Shown here piece by piece: positions 34,545 through 44,038 of a DNA stretch of 64,000 nt; positions within the stretch are counted from its first letter, which is position 1, and every line of letters starts with the position of its first letter. The notes beneath the pieces are model-generated. The model saw only the letters and a list, made by a program, of their open reading frames with translations. It was not told the origin of the DNA and did no database searches. The position numbers were made by a program, and so were the translations under genes. The stretch covers positions 124,001 through 188,000 of the forward strand of contig NZ_JACVVD010000001.1 in NCBI RefSeq assembly GCF_014534655.1, given 5' to 3'. Source of the DNA: Paenibacillus sedimenti (GTDB lineage Bacteria > Bacillota > Bacilli > Paenibacillales > NBRC-103111).

Positions 34545-35717
34545 ATGGCGCAATGGATTGAAATTGAGGAAAACGGACTGTACTTGACGATTGAAGTATC
34601 GGATGAGCAAGATGTCAGGCTGCTTCATTTTGGCGTTAGCCCTCATTCAGCGGAGTTGGCGGGCTGGGATGAGAAGATAAAAAGGATGTTCCGGTTAAGC
34701 GAGGTCCATATTTCCGGCGGGAATCAAATTCCAGGTTTATGGCTTGAGTTGGAAGTGATGGGGATTCATTGCAAGCTTGCCGATAAGCTGCCTGACGAAT
34801 GGTTTTTTATGCGTCATGGCAGAAGAGTGATCGATCACTCGCGTTATCAGCTTGATTTCCGCAATCCGCAGGTAGCGGCCTATGCAGACACTATCATGGA
34901 TCGCCTCGTTCAAACTTACGGTGTCGGCTATATCAAAATGGATTACAACATTAACGCAGGTGTTGGTACAGAAACAGGCGCAGACAGTTTTGGAGACGGG
35001 CTGCTGGAACATAATCGGGCCTATCTCGCCTGGCTCGACCGCATCTTCGAGCGTTATCCGGAGCTCGTGATCGAGAACTGCGGCAGCGGCGGCATGCGCC
35101 TGGATTATGCGGTGCTCAGCCGGTACAGCATTCAGTCGAGCAGCGATCAGACCGACTACCGCAAGAATGGTATCATTGCGGCTGCCTCCGCATCCCTGGT
35201 GACACCGGAGCAATGCGCGGTATGGTCGTATCCGCTGCGCGAGGGCGATGTCGAGGAAGTCGTGTTCAACATGGTGAACAGTCTGCTGCTGCGTGTCAAC
35301 CAAAGCGGTCATCTTGCAGAAATCAGCGCTCCTCGGCTTGCTCTGGTCAAAGAAGCGATCGCCTATTACAAGACGATCCGGCATTACATCCCGCAATCTC
35401 TCCCGATATGGCCATTGGGATTGCCAAGGTTCGCTCACTCTTGGATGAGCTACGGGCTCTGCAACAAAGAGGTCGTACTCCTCGCGGTCTGGCGTTTAGA
35501 CAGCGAGGAGGATACAATTACACTCCCGATTGAAGCCCTCGCAGGGAGTGAGGCGGATGTACGGTTAGCCTACCCGTCAGGTGGAAGTATAGAATGCACG
35601 TGGTATCCTGTTACTGGCAGCCTGAGTGTTAAGCTACCTGAGCGTTATACAGCGAGAATATTTGAGATTCGTTTTTCTCACGCAGGAGCCGGAACCCAAT
35701 GTTTCCGTAGAGTTTGA
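34545..35717 (+). pseudogene. GH36 alpha-galactosidase with large in-frame internal deletion
   Basis: 390 residues against about 700-730 for the family. Residues 1-61 match the very N-terminus of the GH36 beta-supersandwich (MAQWIEIEENGLYLTIEVS). Residue 62 onward jumps into the catalytic barrel (PGLWLELEVMG, RYQLDFRNP, YIKMDYNINAG). Nucleophile Asp133 and acid/base Asp201 (SSDQTDYRK) are both kept. Roughly 300 residues of sandwich and first barrel strands are missing, at about 34725-34735, without a frameshift. A complete TIM barrel cannot form, so activity is unlikely. The position as fourth gene of the importer operon suggests that the ancestral operon took up and split alpha-galactosides. 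Confidence 0.8.
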
Positions 35718-35796
35718 AAATCGAAGCGAATGGACATCGTGAACTAGGCTGCAAGGATTGCAAAGGCTGCCGGTGATTCGCTCCCTCGTAAAATTA

Positions 35797-35839
35797 AAAG
35801 TGGTCTCGGAGAGGTTTCTCTTGAGACCACTTTATTATT
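35797..35839 (+). terminator. Terminator of the importer/GH36 operon
   Basis: AAAGTGGTCTC (35797-35807) pairs with GAGACCACTTT (35823-35833), followed by ATTATTT. Confidence 0.8.
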
Positions 35840-36148
35840 TCCAAAGCAACTTGCCCAACTCAAAATTACAATACTATTTTATCCTCTTTTTAACCATTAT
35901 AATCATACTACTGATGTAAGCCTCGGGAATGTTGACAGATCATGTAGAAATAGCATGGATTATAGCCTAAAACTATCATATAATAGTAAATAAATATTTT
36001 AATATAATAAATAATAGTGATACACTATGATCAGGGTATAATTGATCCAGAAAAGATGTGTGACTAGGTCGCACCCTGGCTTGCTATGGCGCCTAAGCAG
36101 GAGCGCCAGCATCCTTTCTGCAAATCTTAGGGTATAAGGACGGTTAAA
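35840..36148. other. AT-rich leader and control region of mqo
   Basis: The inverted repeat ATAGTG-ATA-CACTAT (36014-36028) lies eight bases before TATAAT (36037-36042), where the -35 should be, so it is a candidate operator. Downstream the leader can fold. TGGCGCCT (36088-36095) pairs with AGG-A-GCGCCA about four bases on. ACCCT (36074-36078) can pair with AGGGT (36128-36132) as a closing stem. No known riboswitch class was recognised. Confidence 0.4.
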
Positions 36149-37651
36149 ATGAGCAACAGACAAACTAGAACAGACGTTATCTTAATTGGTGCCGGAATCA
36201 TGAGTGCGACTTTGGGGTCACTGCTGAAAGAATTAGTACCGGACTGGGAAATTACAGTGTTTGAGAGGCGCGCAAACGCAGGAGAGGAAAGCTCTAACGA
36301 ATGGAACAATGCGGGAACGGGGCATGCTTCACTGTGCGAGCTAAACTACACCGTCGAACAACCGGACGGATCCATAGATATTAGCAAAGCAATAAAAATT
36401 AATGAAGAGTATCAAGTTTCAAAGCAGTTTTGGTCTTATCTTGTAAACAGAAATCTGATACGCAATCCGCGGGACTTTATTGTGCCATTGCCTCATATGA
36501 GTTTTGTACAAGGGGAACAAGATGTAACGTTTTTAAAAAAACGTTTTGAAGCGCTGTCTAACAATCTCCTGTTTCAAGGGATGGAATTTTCCGATGATCC
36601 GGGAAAACTGATGGAATGGATTCCGCTTATTATGAAAGACCGGACATTGAATAAGCCTATTGCGGCAACAAGAATCGAATCTGGAACTGATGTCAACTTT
36701 GGCGCTTTAACGCGCATATTGTTTGACCACTTAAAGAGTAAAAACGTTGACATAAAATTCAAACATAATGTTGATGATATTAAACGTACGAGCGACGGCT
36801 CGTGGGAGTTGAAAGTGCGGAGTGTCGATAACAGCGCCGTCGAACGCCATACTGCAAAATTCGTCTTTATCGGCGGCGGGGGAGGAAGCCTGCATTTGCT
36901 ACAAAAATCCGGCATTCCTGAAGGGAAAGGTATTGGAGGATTCCCGGTAAGCGGCCTATTTATGGTGTGTCAGAAACCGGATATTGTAACGCAGCATCAT
37001 GCAAAAGTATACGGCCAAGCTCCTGTTGGAGCTCCTCCAATGTCTGTTCCACATCTTGACACAAGATTTATCGATAAGAAAGAATCGTTGTTCTTTGGAC
37101 CGTTTGCCGGCTTCTCACCAAAGTTTTTAAAATTCGGTTCAATGTTTGATTTGTTAACTTCCGTAAAAACGGATAATCTCGTAACGATGTCGGCGGCAGG
37201 CGTAAAAAACGTTTCATTGACAAAATATCTGATCAAGCAAGTTATGTTATCGAAAGAAGAGCGCATGGAAGCTTTACGGGATTTTGTCCCGAACGCCAAA
37301 AGCGAGGATTGGGATTTAGTGGTAGCGGGCCAGCGTGTGCAAATTATCAAAAATACGGCTGCCGGCAAAGGGACGCTTCAATTTGGTACTGAAGTTATTA
37401 GTGCCGCTGATGGCTCGATAGCTGCATTGCTCGGCGCTTCTCCAGGTGCTTCTACCGCCGTTTCCGTCATGCTTGAGTTAATGAAAAAATGCTTCCCGCA
37501 ACATATAAAAGCGTGGGAACCGAAAATAAAAGAAATGATTCCTTCTTATGGCGTGTCCCTTTTGAAAAACCCGGAGCTTATCCACGAAATTCATACTTCA
37601 ACAGCGCGGACGCTTAGCTTAGCAGGTAAAAAACAAGCAAGTCCGGCATAA
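36149..37651 (+). CDS. mqo: Malate:quinone oxidoreductase
   Basis: A 500-residue FAD-dependent membrane-associated enzyme that oxidises malate to oxaloacetate and passes electrons to the quinone pool. The N-terminal dinucleotide-binding motif is [20 protein letters not shown]. It is followed by the family hallmark [18 protein letters not shown] and by [13 protein letters not shown] and [17 protein letters not shown]. Length equals the usual 490-500. It is a single-gene unit, with a distinctive leader upstream and a strong terminator at 37669-37718. Composition is more AT-rich than the flanking glycosidase genes. Confidence 0.96.
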   Translation: MSNRQTRTDVILIGAGIMSATLGSLLKELVPDWEITVFERRANAGEESSNEWNNAGTGHASLCELNYTVEQPDGSIDISKAIKINEEYQVSKQFWSYLVNRNLIRNPRDFIVPLPHMSFVQGEQDVTFLKKRFEALSNNLLFQGMEFSDDPGKLMEWIPLIMKDRTLNKPIAATRIESGTDVNFGALTRILFDHLKSKNVDIKFKHNVDDIKRTSDGSWELKVRSVDNSAVERHTAKFVFIGGGGGSLHLLQKSGIPEGKGIGGFPVSGLFMVCQKPDIVTQHHAKVYGQAPVGAPPMSVPHLDTRFIDKKESLFFGPFAGFSPKFLKFGSMFDLLTSVKTDNLVTMSAAGVKNVSLTKYLIKQVMLSKEERMEALRDFVPNAKSEDWDLVVAGQRVQIIKNTAAGKGTLQFGTEVISAADGSIAALLGASPGASTAVSVMLELMKKCFPQHIKAWEPKIKEMIPSYGVSLLKNPELIHEIHTSTARTLSLAGKKQASPA

Positions 37652-37668
37652 CTGAAAAGCCGTATGTT

Positions 37669-37718
37669 AAAGGAAGCATAATTTGCCGTTTAGCAAATTT
37701 ATGCTTCCTTTAGTTTTT
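37669..37718 (+). terminator. Terminator of mqo
   Basis: AAAGGAAGCATA (37669-37680) pairs with TATGCTTCCTTT (37700-37711). An inner ATTTGC/GCAAAT stem extends the hairpin, and AGTTTTTT follows. Confidence 0.9.
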
Positions 37719-37872
37719 TCAAGTACCTTTTTGGTTTAGTCGACAGAAGTCAATTTTATGACTGTTGGCCAATTGTCACATCTACAAAAATGGGGTTTAA
37801 TGGAAAGTAGGGAAATCTATTAGATTCCTATTGATCTATTAAATAATTTGAGTTATAGCAAAGGAGCAAATG

Positions 37873-39000
37873 ATGAATCAACACATACCAGGATTTCAAC
37901 ATAACAAAGTTTTTGCTGAGAAGAAAGTTACCTGGCTTGAACTATTTTACGATCTACTTTTTGTAGCGGCAGTTTCAAAAGCGAGTCATGTTTTGTTACA
38001 TGTCGAATCTGGTTTAATACCAGTAGAATACTTAATCAAGTTCGTCCTAATTTTTGTTCCGATCTGGTGGGCTTGGGTGGGGCAATCCCTCTTTGTAAAT
38101 CGGTTTGGACAAGATATCTTATCACACCGAATTTTTCTGATTTTACAATTATTTTTTGTATTAATCATGACGGCCAGCCTATCGGTTAATTTTGACCAAA
38201 ACTATGTTCCATTCTTAATAGGCTATGTTGGGTTAAGAGCGATGACAGCCATTCAATATCTTTCAGTACATAAAAAAGAAGAAGCATATAGCAAGATGAC
38301 TGCCCGTTATTTAGGGAGTCGCTTTTGGATTGGACTGGTGATATCTTCTTTCTCACTTTTCTTTGACTCGTGGATTCGTTATGCAGTTTTATATGCTGGA
38401 ATTGCTATAGACATTTTGCTCCCATTAATCGGTCGGCAATACTTGGTGAAAAGCCCTATAAATACTCATCATTTATTAGAACGCTTCTCGTTGTTTACAC
38501 TCATTCTTCTTGGCGAATCGGTAATCAGTATACTAGCAGTATTGCAGTCTAGTTACTGGACGTGGCAATCTATCTTATTTGCCTCACTAACATTTTTATT
38601 AATTATTGCTATGTGGTGGCAATATTTTGACAATGTTGAAAAGAAAGTGAACAAGACCATAGAGACTGCCGGGCAAACGATCATTTATGGTCATTTATTC
38701 ATTTATTTATCTCTGTGTATGATTGCAGCTTCGATCCAATTGTTATTTTTGAAGCAAGTACATTATACATTTATGTTAAACTTTATTTTTGGATCTGTGC
38801 TTCTCTATTTTTTTTCAACTTCGTTGGTCTTCCATAAATATAGACACGAAGATCAAAGACTGGGAATATATCATTTAGCATTATTGTTAGGGTTACTTGG
38901 CGTTTTTTTCACGGTGGATTTGTTTTTCCTTGTACCCAATTACTTGATCATTGGGGAAGTGATGGTGTTCTTTGTTGTATATGCTAAATTAACGAATTGA
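37873..39000 (+). CDS. Low-temperature-requirement protein A (LtrA) family membrane protein
   Basis: A 375-residue integral membrane protein with about ten to eleven helices. It begins with the family hallmark KKVTWLELFYDLLFVAAVSK and carries the conserved HHLLERFSLFTLILLGESVI later. LtrA was linked to growth in the cold in Listeria, but its biochemical role is unknown. The start is chosen as the second of two adjacent ATGs (37870, 37873) because GGAG then lies six bases upstream. It is AT-rich. It is followed directly by the shortened hairpin repeat and a terminator. Confidence 0.9.
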   Translation: MNQHIPGFQHNKVFAEKKVTWLELFYDLLFVAAVSKASHVLLHVESGLIPVEYLIKFVLIFVPIWWAWVGQSLFVNRFGQDILSHRIFLILQLFFVLIMTASLSVNFDQNYVPFLIGYVGLRAMTAIQYLSVHKKEEAYSKMTARYLGSRFWIGLVISSFSLFFDSWIRYAVLYAGIAIDILLPLIGRQYLVKSPINTHHLLERFSLFTLILLGESVISILAVLQSSYWTWQSILFASLTFLLIIAMWWQYFDNVEKKVNKTIETAGQTIIYGHLFIYLSLCMIAASIQLLFLKQVHYTFMLNFIFGSVLLYFFSTSLVFHKYRHEDQRLGIYHLALLLGLLGVFFTVDLFFLVPNYLIIGEVMVFFVVYAKLTN

Positions 39001-39010
39001 ACTTTTAGTT

Positions 39011-39124
39011 ATGAGAAAACCTCTATCGAGGCCATTCAATGATGAGCGACCGCGTTTAGAGGTAAGTTTTATCGCCAATAAGAAAGCTGTTTTCGGGAAC
39101 CGAAAACTTATACTTTCTTATGTG
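39011..39124 (+). repeat. Dispersed hairpin repeat, copy C (lacking core cassette)
   Basis: It shares with copy A the first 50 bases from ATGA(A/G)AAAACC onward, including CCTC-TATC-GAGG at 39020-39031. It also shares the last 60 bases, with TAAGAAAG (39079-39086), GTTTTCGG (39089-39096), CCGAAAAC (39100-39107) and CTTTCTTA (39113-39120). The core hairpin cassette of copy A is replaced by about eight bases. The reading frame MRKPLSRPFNDERPRL stays open for 70 codons but has no ribosome site. Confidence 0.8.
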
Positions 39125-39130
39125 GTCAAA

Positions 39131-39153
39131 AAGGCTGCCATTTGGCAGCCTTT
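39131..39153 (+). terminator. Hairpin terminator after the LtrA gene and repeat
   Basis: AAGGCTGCC (39131-39139) and GGCAGCCTT (39144-39152) form a perfect stem with a four-base loop, followed by TGC and a T-rich stretch. Confidence 0.7.
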
Positions 39154-39217
39154 GCTTTGCTACTGGATTATCTTGAAAAAACACATCATGTCCACATCGT
39201 TATACCCAGATGTTCAA

Positions 39218-41293
39218 TCATAACATTTTTGCAAGGCCCTCATATCTTACATTCCATGAACCGTCTTGCGGAAATCCCGGTGCGTGAGCGTCCGGTCCGC
39301 CTTCCCAGCCGGCTGCCATCATCGCAACTGCGCTCAGGAGGCCACCGTTTCCTGGGAGGTATACCGTTAATGGCTTCCTCTGGTAGTTGTGCCCGTTAGG
39401 AAGATAGGTGTTAGTGATCTTATCCATTAAGAGCATGTCGATAGCCAGCTGACATTCGCCTAGCCTTGCCGCCGTCATCGCAACCATCGGATAGTCCCAT
39501 CCCCAGGTCGCATCCCAGTCCCATACTTTCATCACTTCGTGCAGTGTGCGGCGCATCGTTTCACGATCGACCATGTCACCGGGAAGAATGCCGAGCGGAG
39601 CGAGCATGGTCGGATGATCTTTCGTGCCTGTCCCTGCGGTGAATGTATCGGGAGCTGTTTCTGCGGCTACATATAGACCGCCAATTTCAGGCAGTTTGGA
39701 CAAATGCTTCAGCACATGATCCCATTTCTCCACCCTCGGGAGCCCGAGTCTTTCCCTCCATGCATTCGCCGCCGATAACCCGAACGCCCAGTAAGACAAC
39801 TCGAAGGCAGGATTCATGGTCGTCGCATGATCGAATATTTCCTGAGCGGGAGCGACGGGCGGTCCGAGCACATACCGCTGCTGACCGTTATCCCATTCCG
39901 CAAAGGAAGCCATGAATGCCGCGCTTTCGAAGACGATCTCGGCGTACTTCTCCAAAGTGTCCCGATCACCCTTGATTTTATAAATCAGCTCGGCATAATA
40001 AATCGGATGCGGCTGCTGCCAGATGAGAAACGGCTCAATGTAACAAGGTCCGTTGACGCCGTCCGGAGCAACGCATTTTGGCCAGCGTGCGCCTTCATAG
40101 CCTTGTGAAGCGGCTAATGCCCGGGCTTTATCCAAGATGCCGCCGTACCATTCCAGACTGTTCGCAAGGAGGTCAACCCGATTCCAGAGCGCGAAATGGA
40201 CGGAATGCCACCAGTGCATCTCCAGATGAAATTTGCCTGCCCAGCTGTTATGGGTCAAGCCGGATTCAGCGGGAGGCAAGTCGCCGGAAGATTGGATGGC
40301 CGTCACATACTGCGAAAGCACAATTCTTCGCTCCAGCTCGTGCGCCCGTTCATCCTTGCTGCCGATAAGTTCGATGGCGCCGCCTGAAGTCCAGAAGCTT
40401 CTCCAGTACCGCTCGGATGCGGCTAGCGTTGCTTCGAAAGTCGGCAACTCGCCTCCGTCATCCTCTGGCGCATAGCGGAACCGGAGCTCGAATTCATCAC
40501 TGTCCGGGGAAGGGGTCAAAAGAAACAAATGTTTGTCGCGCTTGTCGCGTGCAAACGTGCTCGTACCGTTCGACCATGCGGCAGACATGTCATACGAGTC
40601 TTGATCCAATTTCCGGCGGATATGGACGGAACTGCCGCTGCAGCGAATGATTTCCGTTTCATGCCGATCAGGCTTTCCCCAATCGACGGCAGCGAACTTC
40701 CATGTGCCGTACGGGAAATGAAAGGCGAGCTGCAAGCGCCCCTGCCGGATCAATTCGGATTTAACGCGAACCGCGACCAAATCCTGACCCGGATGACAGC
40801 AGGTGGTGACGCTCGTTCTAGTTCCGCTGACAGAAAATCCGCTTTCAACTACGCCCGACCACAAATCGAGCATCTGCTCGATCTCATTCAAGTCGTCCGG
40901 GGACGCCTCTTCCCCGGACGGCAAAATCAGCCGGAATCGAACCATACCCAAATGCAGCTTATGTGGATTAAACTTCAGCCACTTGTATTCATCGGTCACT
41001 TGACCGGGCGGCATATACGGAAAACCGACGCTTCTGCCTCCGAATGTAGGGTAATAGGTAAGCGGGAACTTTTCCACCTGATATCCTTCCGGATTTGGTG
41101 AGGTATGCCACGCCCAGTTGGATAAGTTTCCCAGCGGTACGCCTCCGTCTGCATATAGCCCCGGAAACGTTTGTAATCCGGTAGCATCGACAGTAAAGGC
41201 GTAATTCCCGTTACCGACCGTCAGGGAAGAAAACTTGTCAAAGCCGGCAATGACTGGATTGTGGCGTTGGACTAATGCTTTTCGATCAATCAT
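39218..41293 (-). CDS. Six-hairpin (alpha/alpha)6-barrel glycosidase, family uncertain
   Basis: A 691-residue protein without signal peptide. An N-terminal beta-sandwich (about 1-260, starting MIDRKALVQRHNPVI) is followed by a helical barrel of the six-hairpin glycosidase superfamily. The barrel contains THNSWAGKFHLEMHWWHSVH, WPKCVAPDGVNGPCYIEPFL and VWDWDATWGWDYPM. It resembles GH65-like and related inverting enzymes, but I cannot assign a CAZy family or substrate. I choose ATG 41293, which has GGGGTG seven bases upstream, over 41335. It is the last gene of a minus-strand unit with the GH78 rhamnosidase, 48 bp from it, so an intracellular role in deoxysugar oligosaccharide breakdown is likely. 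Confidence 0.8.
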   Translation of the reverse strand: MIDRKALVQRHNPVIAGFDKFSSLTVGNGNYAFTVDATGLQTFPGLYADGGVPLGNLSNWAWHTSPNPEGYQVEKFPLTYYPTFGGRSVGFPYMPPGQVTDEYKWLKFNPHKLHLGMVRFRLILPSGEEASPDDLNEIEQMLDLWSGVVESGFSVSGTRTSVTTCCHPGQDLVAVRVKSELIRQGRLQLAFHFPYGTWKFAAVDWGKPDRHETEIIRCSGSSVHIRRKLDQDSYDMSAAWSNGTSTFARDKRDKHLFLLTPSPDSDEFELRFRYAPEDDGGELPTFEATLAASERYWRSFWTSGGAIELIGSKDERAHELERRIVLSQYVTAIQSSGDLPPAESGLTHNSWAGKFHLEMHWWHSVHFALWNRVDLLANSLEWYGGILDKARALAASQGYEGARWPKCVAPDGVNGPCYIEPFLIWQQPHPIYYAELIYKIKGDRDTLEKYAEIVFESAAFMASFAEWDNGQQRYVLGPPVAPAQEIFDHATTMNPAFELSYWAFGLSAANAWRERLGLPRVEKWDHVLKHLSKLPEIGGLYVAAETAPDTFTAGTGTKDHPTMLAPLGILPGDMVDRETMRRTLHEVMKVWDWDATWGWDYPMVAMTAARLGECQLAIDMLLMDKITNTYLPNGHNYQRKPLTVYLPGNGGLLSAVAMMAAGWEGGPDAHAPGFPQDGSWNVRYEGLAKML

Positions 41294-41341
41294 AGCAGCA
41301 CCCCAAGTTTGTAATATTAAAGCCGATGAGCTCATCTATTT

Positions 41342-44020
41342 TCATACAGCGCTTTCAAAATGGTACTTGCCAGAACCTACGCGTACAACCATATGGCCGC
41401 TTTCGCGGCGGACGATTTCAACGGACTCGGTTTCCATAATCGAAGCCCCGTTTTCCAAGAGGGTATCCGTTGATAATGCAGGAACATAAATTTCCGCCAT
41501 ACAATTTGCCGGGATGTTCACGCCGAGCGTTAGCCGATTTAAACCGCTGCGTTTCCACGCGACACGAATGCGCCCGGCGGGCAAGCGATATTCAGCCGTG
41601 ACTTCGTCCAAGCCTTCAGGCAGAACAGGTCGAATCGACAGTTTGTAACTTTCGAAATCGGGATCAAACCTGTAGCGAATACCTGCAAGGTCGGTATAGA
41701 ACCATTCCTCAATGTGACCGAGCATGAAATGATTCTGCGATTTGCCTACAGTAGGTCCGTCCCACGCTTCCGTCAACGTCGTCGCGCCGTGAACGATTTG
41801 ATATCCGTAGCTCGGGTGATCGGTTTTACGCGTCATTTCATAAATGATGTCCGAACGGCCGCTTTGAGCGAGCGCTAGCAGGACATAACGGTGGCCGACA
41901 TCGCCTGCGGTCGTATGATAACCGCGCTGACGAATGTCATCTATAACGTGGGCAAGAACGGTTTCCGCGTAAGGCTTGTGGGCAAGGCCCAAAACTAGCG
42001 GCATGGCATTGGAGGTTTGACTGCCTGTCGCATATTGATACGTCTTGCGGTCGAAAAAAGCATCATTAAATGCTGTTTTAATCTTTTCACGAAGCTCCGC
42101 ATATCGGATCGCATCCTCGTCGTATGCCAACAGACTTGCGATTTGTGCGAACACATCAACGATATGGTAAAACATGGCCGTTTCGGTGTGAGCAACCGGC
42201 GTATTTTGAACGAAACCCGGGGGATTATCTCCAACATCGTACCAATCTCCGAGACCGCTATGTACGATCAATCGATCGGAGCTTGCGGTTATATAATCGA
42301 TATATGCCTTCATCCCCTCATAATGCTCGGCCAAAATCCGGCGATTGCCGTACATTTGCAGCAAATTCCAGCCTGTGAGCACGTAAGTTGCGCCCCATGA
42401 TACGGAATCGCGGAAGCAGCGCCATTTGTCGGAGAATACGACATATTCGGGCGCCGTCGTCGGCACCATCCCGTCAGGCAGCTGCGCATCCCGGATGTCC
42501 TCCATCGTTTTCACAAAAAGACGCTCGACATCATAATTAAAAGCGACGGAAGGGCCCATCAAGTGGATTTGCTCGAGCCATCCCAGCTTTTCCCGATGCG
42601 GACAATCCGTGAATATGCTCTTCATGTTGCTGAGGATCGCCCTGTTAATGATCTCGTGCGTACGGTTCAGCATCGAATCCGAGCTTTCGAAGTTTCCGCA
42701 AACCTTCGTGTCCGGATAGATCATCTGGCCTTCCAGGCGGACAAGAACGGGAACGTCCTTATCGTTCGCCGCAAAAGCGTCGGGAACCGCGCCTTCGATT
42801 TGCACGTAACGAAAACCGTGATAGCTGAAACGCGGCGACCATACTTCCTCGTGGGCGCCTCCGCTAATGATGTAGGTAAACTTGTTAGGGGAACCGGTCC
42901 ACTTTTGATTGGCGGTGCCGTTTTCCTTCAGCAGTTCGGCAGGGGTCAAAGTAATTTGCGCGCCTTGCGGGCCTTTTACGCTGATTTCAACCCAACCCGA
43001 AAAGTTTTGCCCGAAATCCGCCACGTACACCCCGGGAATCGGCTGAGATATATGCACAGGCTTGAACGTTTCCATCACCTTCAAAGGGGAAATTGCTTGT
43101 GCTTTCAGCTTTCCAGCTGGCCGGTCCACTTCGGCGGCGGGTTTCCACAATTCGCTTGAGGGCAGACCTGGCCGATCCCAGCCCGCTTGAAGGCGGCGAG
43201 CGTCATAATCTTCGCCTCCGTACATGCAGGAGAAAATGATCGGTCCGGAAGCGGAGCGCCAGTTCTTATCGCTTACAATGGTGACCGTCTTGCCGTCGTC
43301 ATGCGTGATTTCCAGCTGGATCAGGCATCTGGGGGTGCCAAAAGAGCTTTTGAATTTACTGTAACGGCCGCCCGTCACGTTGAAAAATCCGTTCCCCAGC
43401 ATAACGCCGATCGCATTGGCGCCTTCGTTCAGTTCGTCCGTCACGTCGTAAACGCAGTAGAGACACGTTTTATCATAGTTTGTCCAGCCCGGTTCAAGCA
43501 CGCTGTCGCCGACTTTTTTCCCGTTTAACCGCAGCTCGTACTGTCCTAGACCGCATATGTAGGCTCTGGCTTTCGCCACAGGCTTGCCGAGGTTGAATTC
43601 ATGTCTGAATAAGGGAAGGGCAGGGCGTTCAGCGTGCTCGCTTTCGGAATGTCCGATCCAGCTCGCCGACCAATCGTTCTCATGGACAAGACCCATTTCC
43701 CACCATGATACAGAGCTTTCGGTCATTCTGTCTTGCCGGTCCCAAATCTGTACCTTCCAATAATACCGGACCCGGGATTGAAGCGGGGCTCCTTCGTATA
43801 AGATGTGTACGTTTTTCCTACTTAAGCGTTGACCGCTGTCCCACACGTCGCCATGTTCAAGCCGCAAGTTAGCCTCGCTCTCAGAAACGATGATTCGGTA
43901 TGCCGTCTGCATTTGCGAGCGTTCGGTCGCGTCTGAGAAACTCCAGCCGAATGCCGGCTGCAGGACATCAATCCCGAGGGGGCGGATACGGCTTTCCACA
44001 AACATTTCATCCACTTGCAT
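41342..44020 (-). CDS. Alpha-L-rhamnosidase, GH78
   Basis: An 892-residue enzyme with the full GH78 domain order: N-terminal Ig-like domain (about 10-135), Bac_rhamnosid_N sandwich (about 140-310, LNGKKVGDSVLEPGWTNYDK), a second sandwich (about 320-430), the (alpha/alpha)6 catalytic barrel (about 435-790) with SIFTDCPHREKLGWLEQIHL, and the C-terminal sandwich (about 795-892). It hydrolyses terminal alpha-L-rhamnosyl residues by inversion. There is no signal peptide, so it acts on imported rhamno-oligosaccharides. It lies 18 bp downstream of the propeller glycosidase gene and upstream of the six-hairpin glycosidase gene, all on the minus strand. Confidence 0.95.
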   Translation of the reverse strand: MQVDEMFVESRIRPLGIDVLQPAFGWSFSDATERSQMQTAYRIIVSESEANLRLEHGDVWDSGQRLSRKNVHILYEGAPLQSRVRYYWKVQIWDRQDRMTESSVSWWEMGLVHENDWSASWIGHSESEHAERPALPLFRHEFNLGKPVAKARAYICGLGQYELRLNGKKVGDSVLEPGWTNYDKTCLYCVYDVTDELNEGANAIGVMLGNGFFNVTGGRYSKFKSSFGTPRCLIQLEITHDDGKTVTIVSDKNWRSASGPIIFSCMYGGEDYDARRLQAGWDRPGLPSSELWKPAAEVDRPAGKLKAQAISPLKVMETFKPVHISQPIPGVYVADFGQNFSGWVEISVKGPQGAQITLTPAELLKENGTANQKWTGSPNKFTYIISGGAHEEVWSPRFSYHGFRYVQIEGAVPDAFAANDKDVPVLVRLEGQMIYPDTKVCGNFESSDSMLNRTHEIINRAILSNMKSIFTDCPHREKLGWLEQIHLMGPSVAFNYDVERLFVKTMEDIRDAQLPDGMVPTTAPEYVVFSDKWRCFRDSVSWGATYVLTGWNLLQMYGNRRILAEHYEGMKAYIDYITASSDRLIVHSGLGDWYDVGDNPPGFVQNTPVAHTETAMFYHIVDVFAQIASLLAYDEDAIRYAELREKIKTAFNDAFFDRKTYQYATGSQTSNAMPLVLGLAHKPYAETVLAHVIDDIRQRGYHTTAGDVGHRYVLLALAQSGRSDIIYEMTRKTDHPSYGYQIVHGATTLTEAWDGPTVGKSQNHFMLGHIEEWFYTDLAGIRYRFDPDFESYKLSIRPVLPEGLDEVTAEYRLPAGRIRVAWKRSGLNRLTLGVNIPANCMAEIYVPALSTDTLLENGASIMETESVEIVRRESGHMVVRVGSGKYHFESAV

Positions 44021-44038
44021 CGGTTTCGCTCCCCTTTC

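Noticed and set aside
34737..35438. Antisense 233-codon frame under the GH36 remnant
   Set aside because: It mirrors codon bias of the sense gene, with no domain and no ribosome site.
39011..39223. 70-residue protein-coding gene at the repeat copy
   Set aside because: No ribosome site, and the similarity to the AraC N-terminus is explained by the repeat itself.
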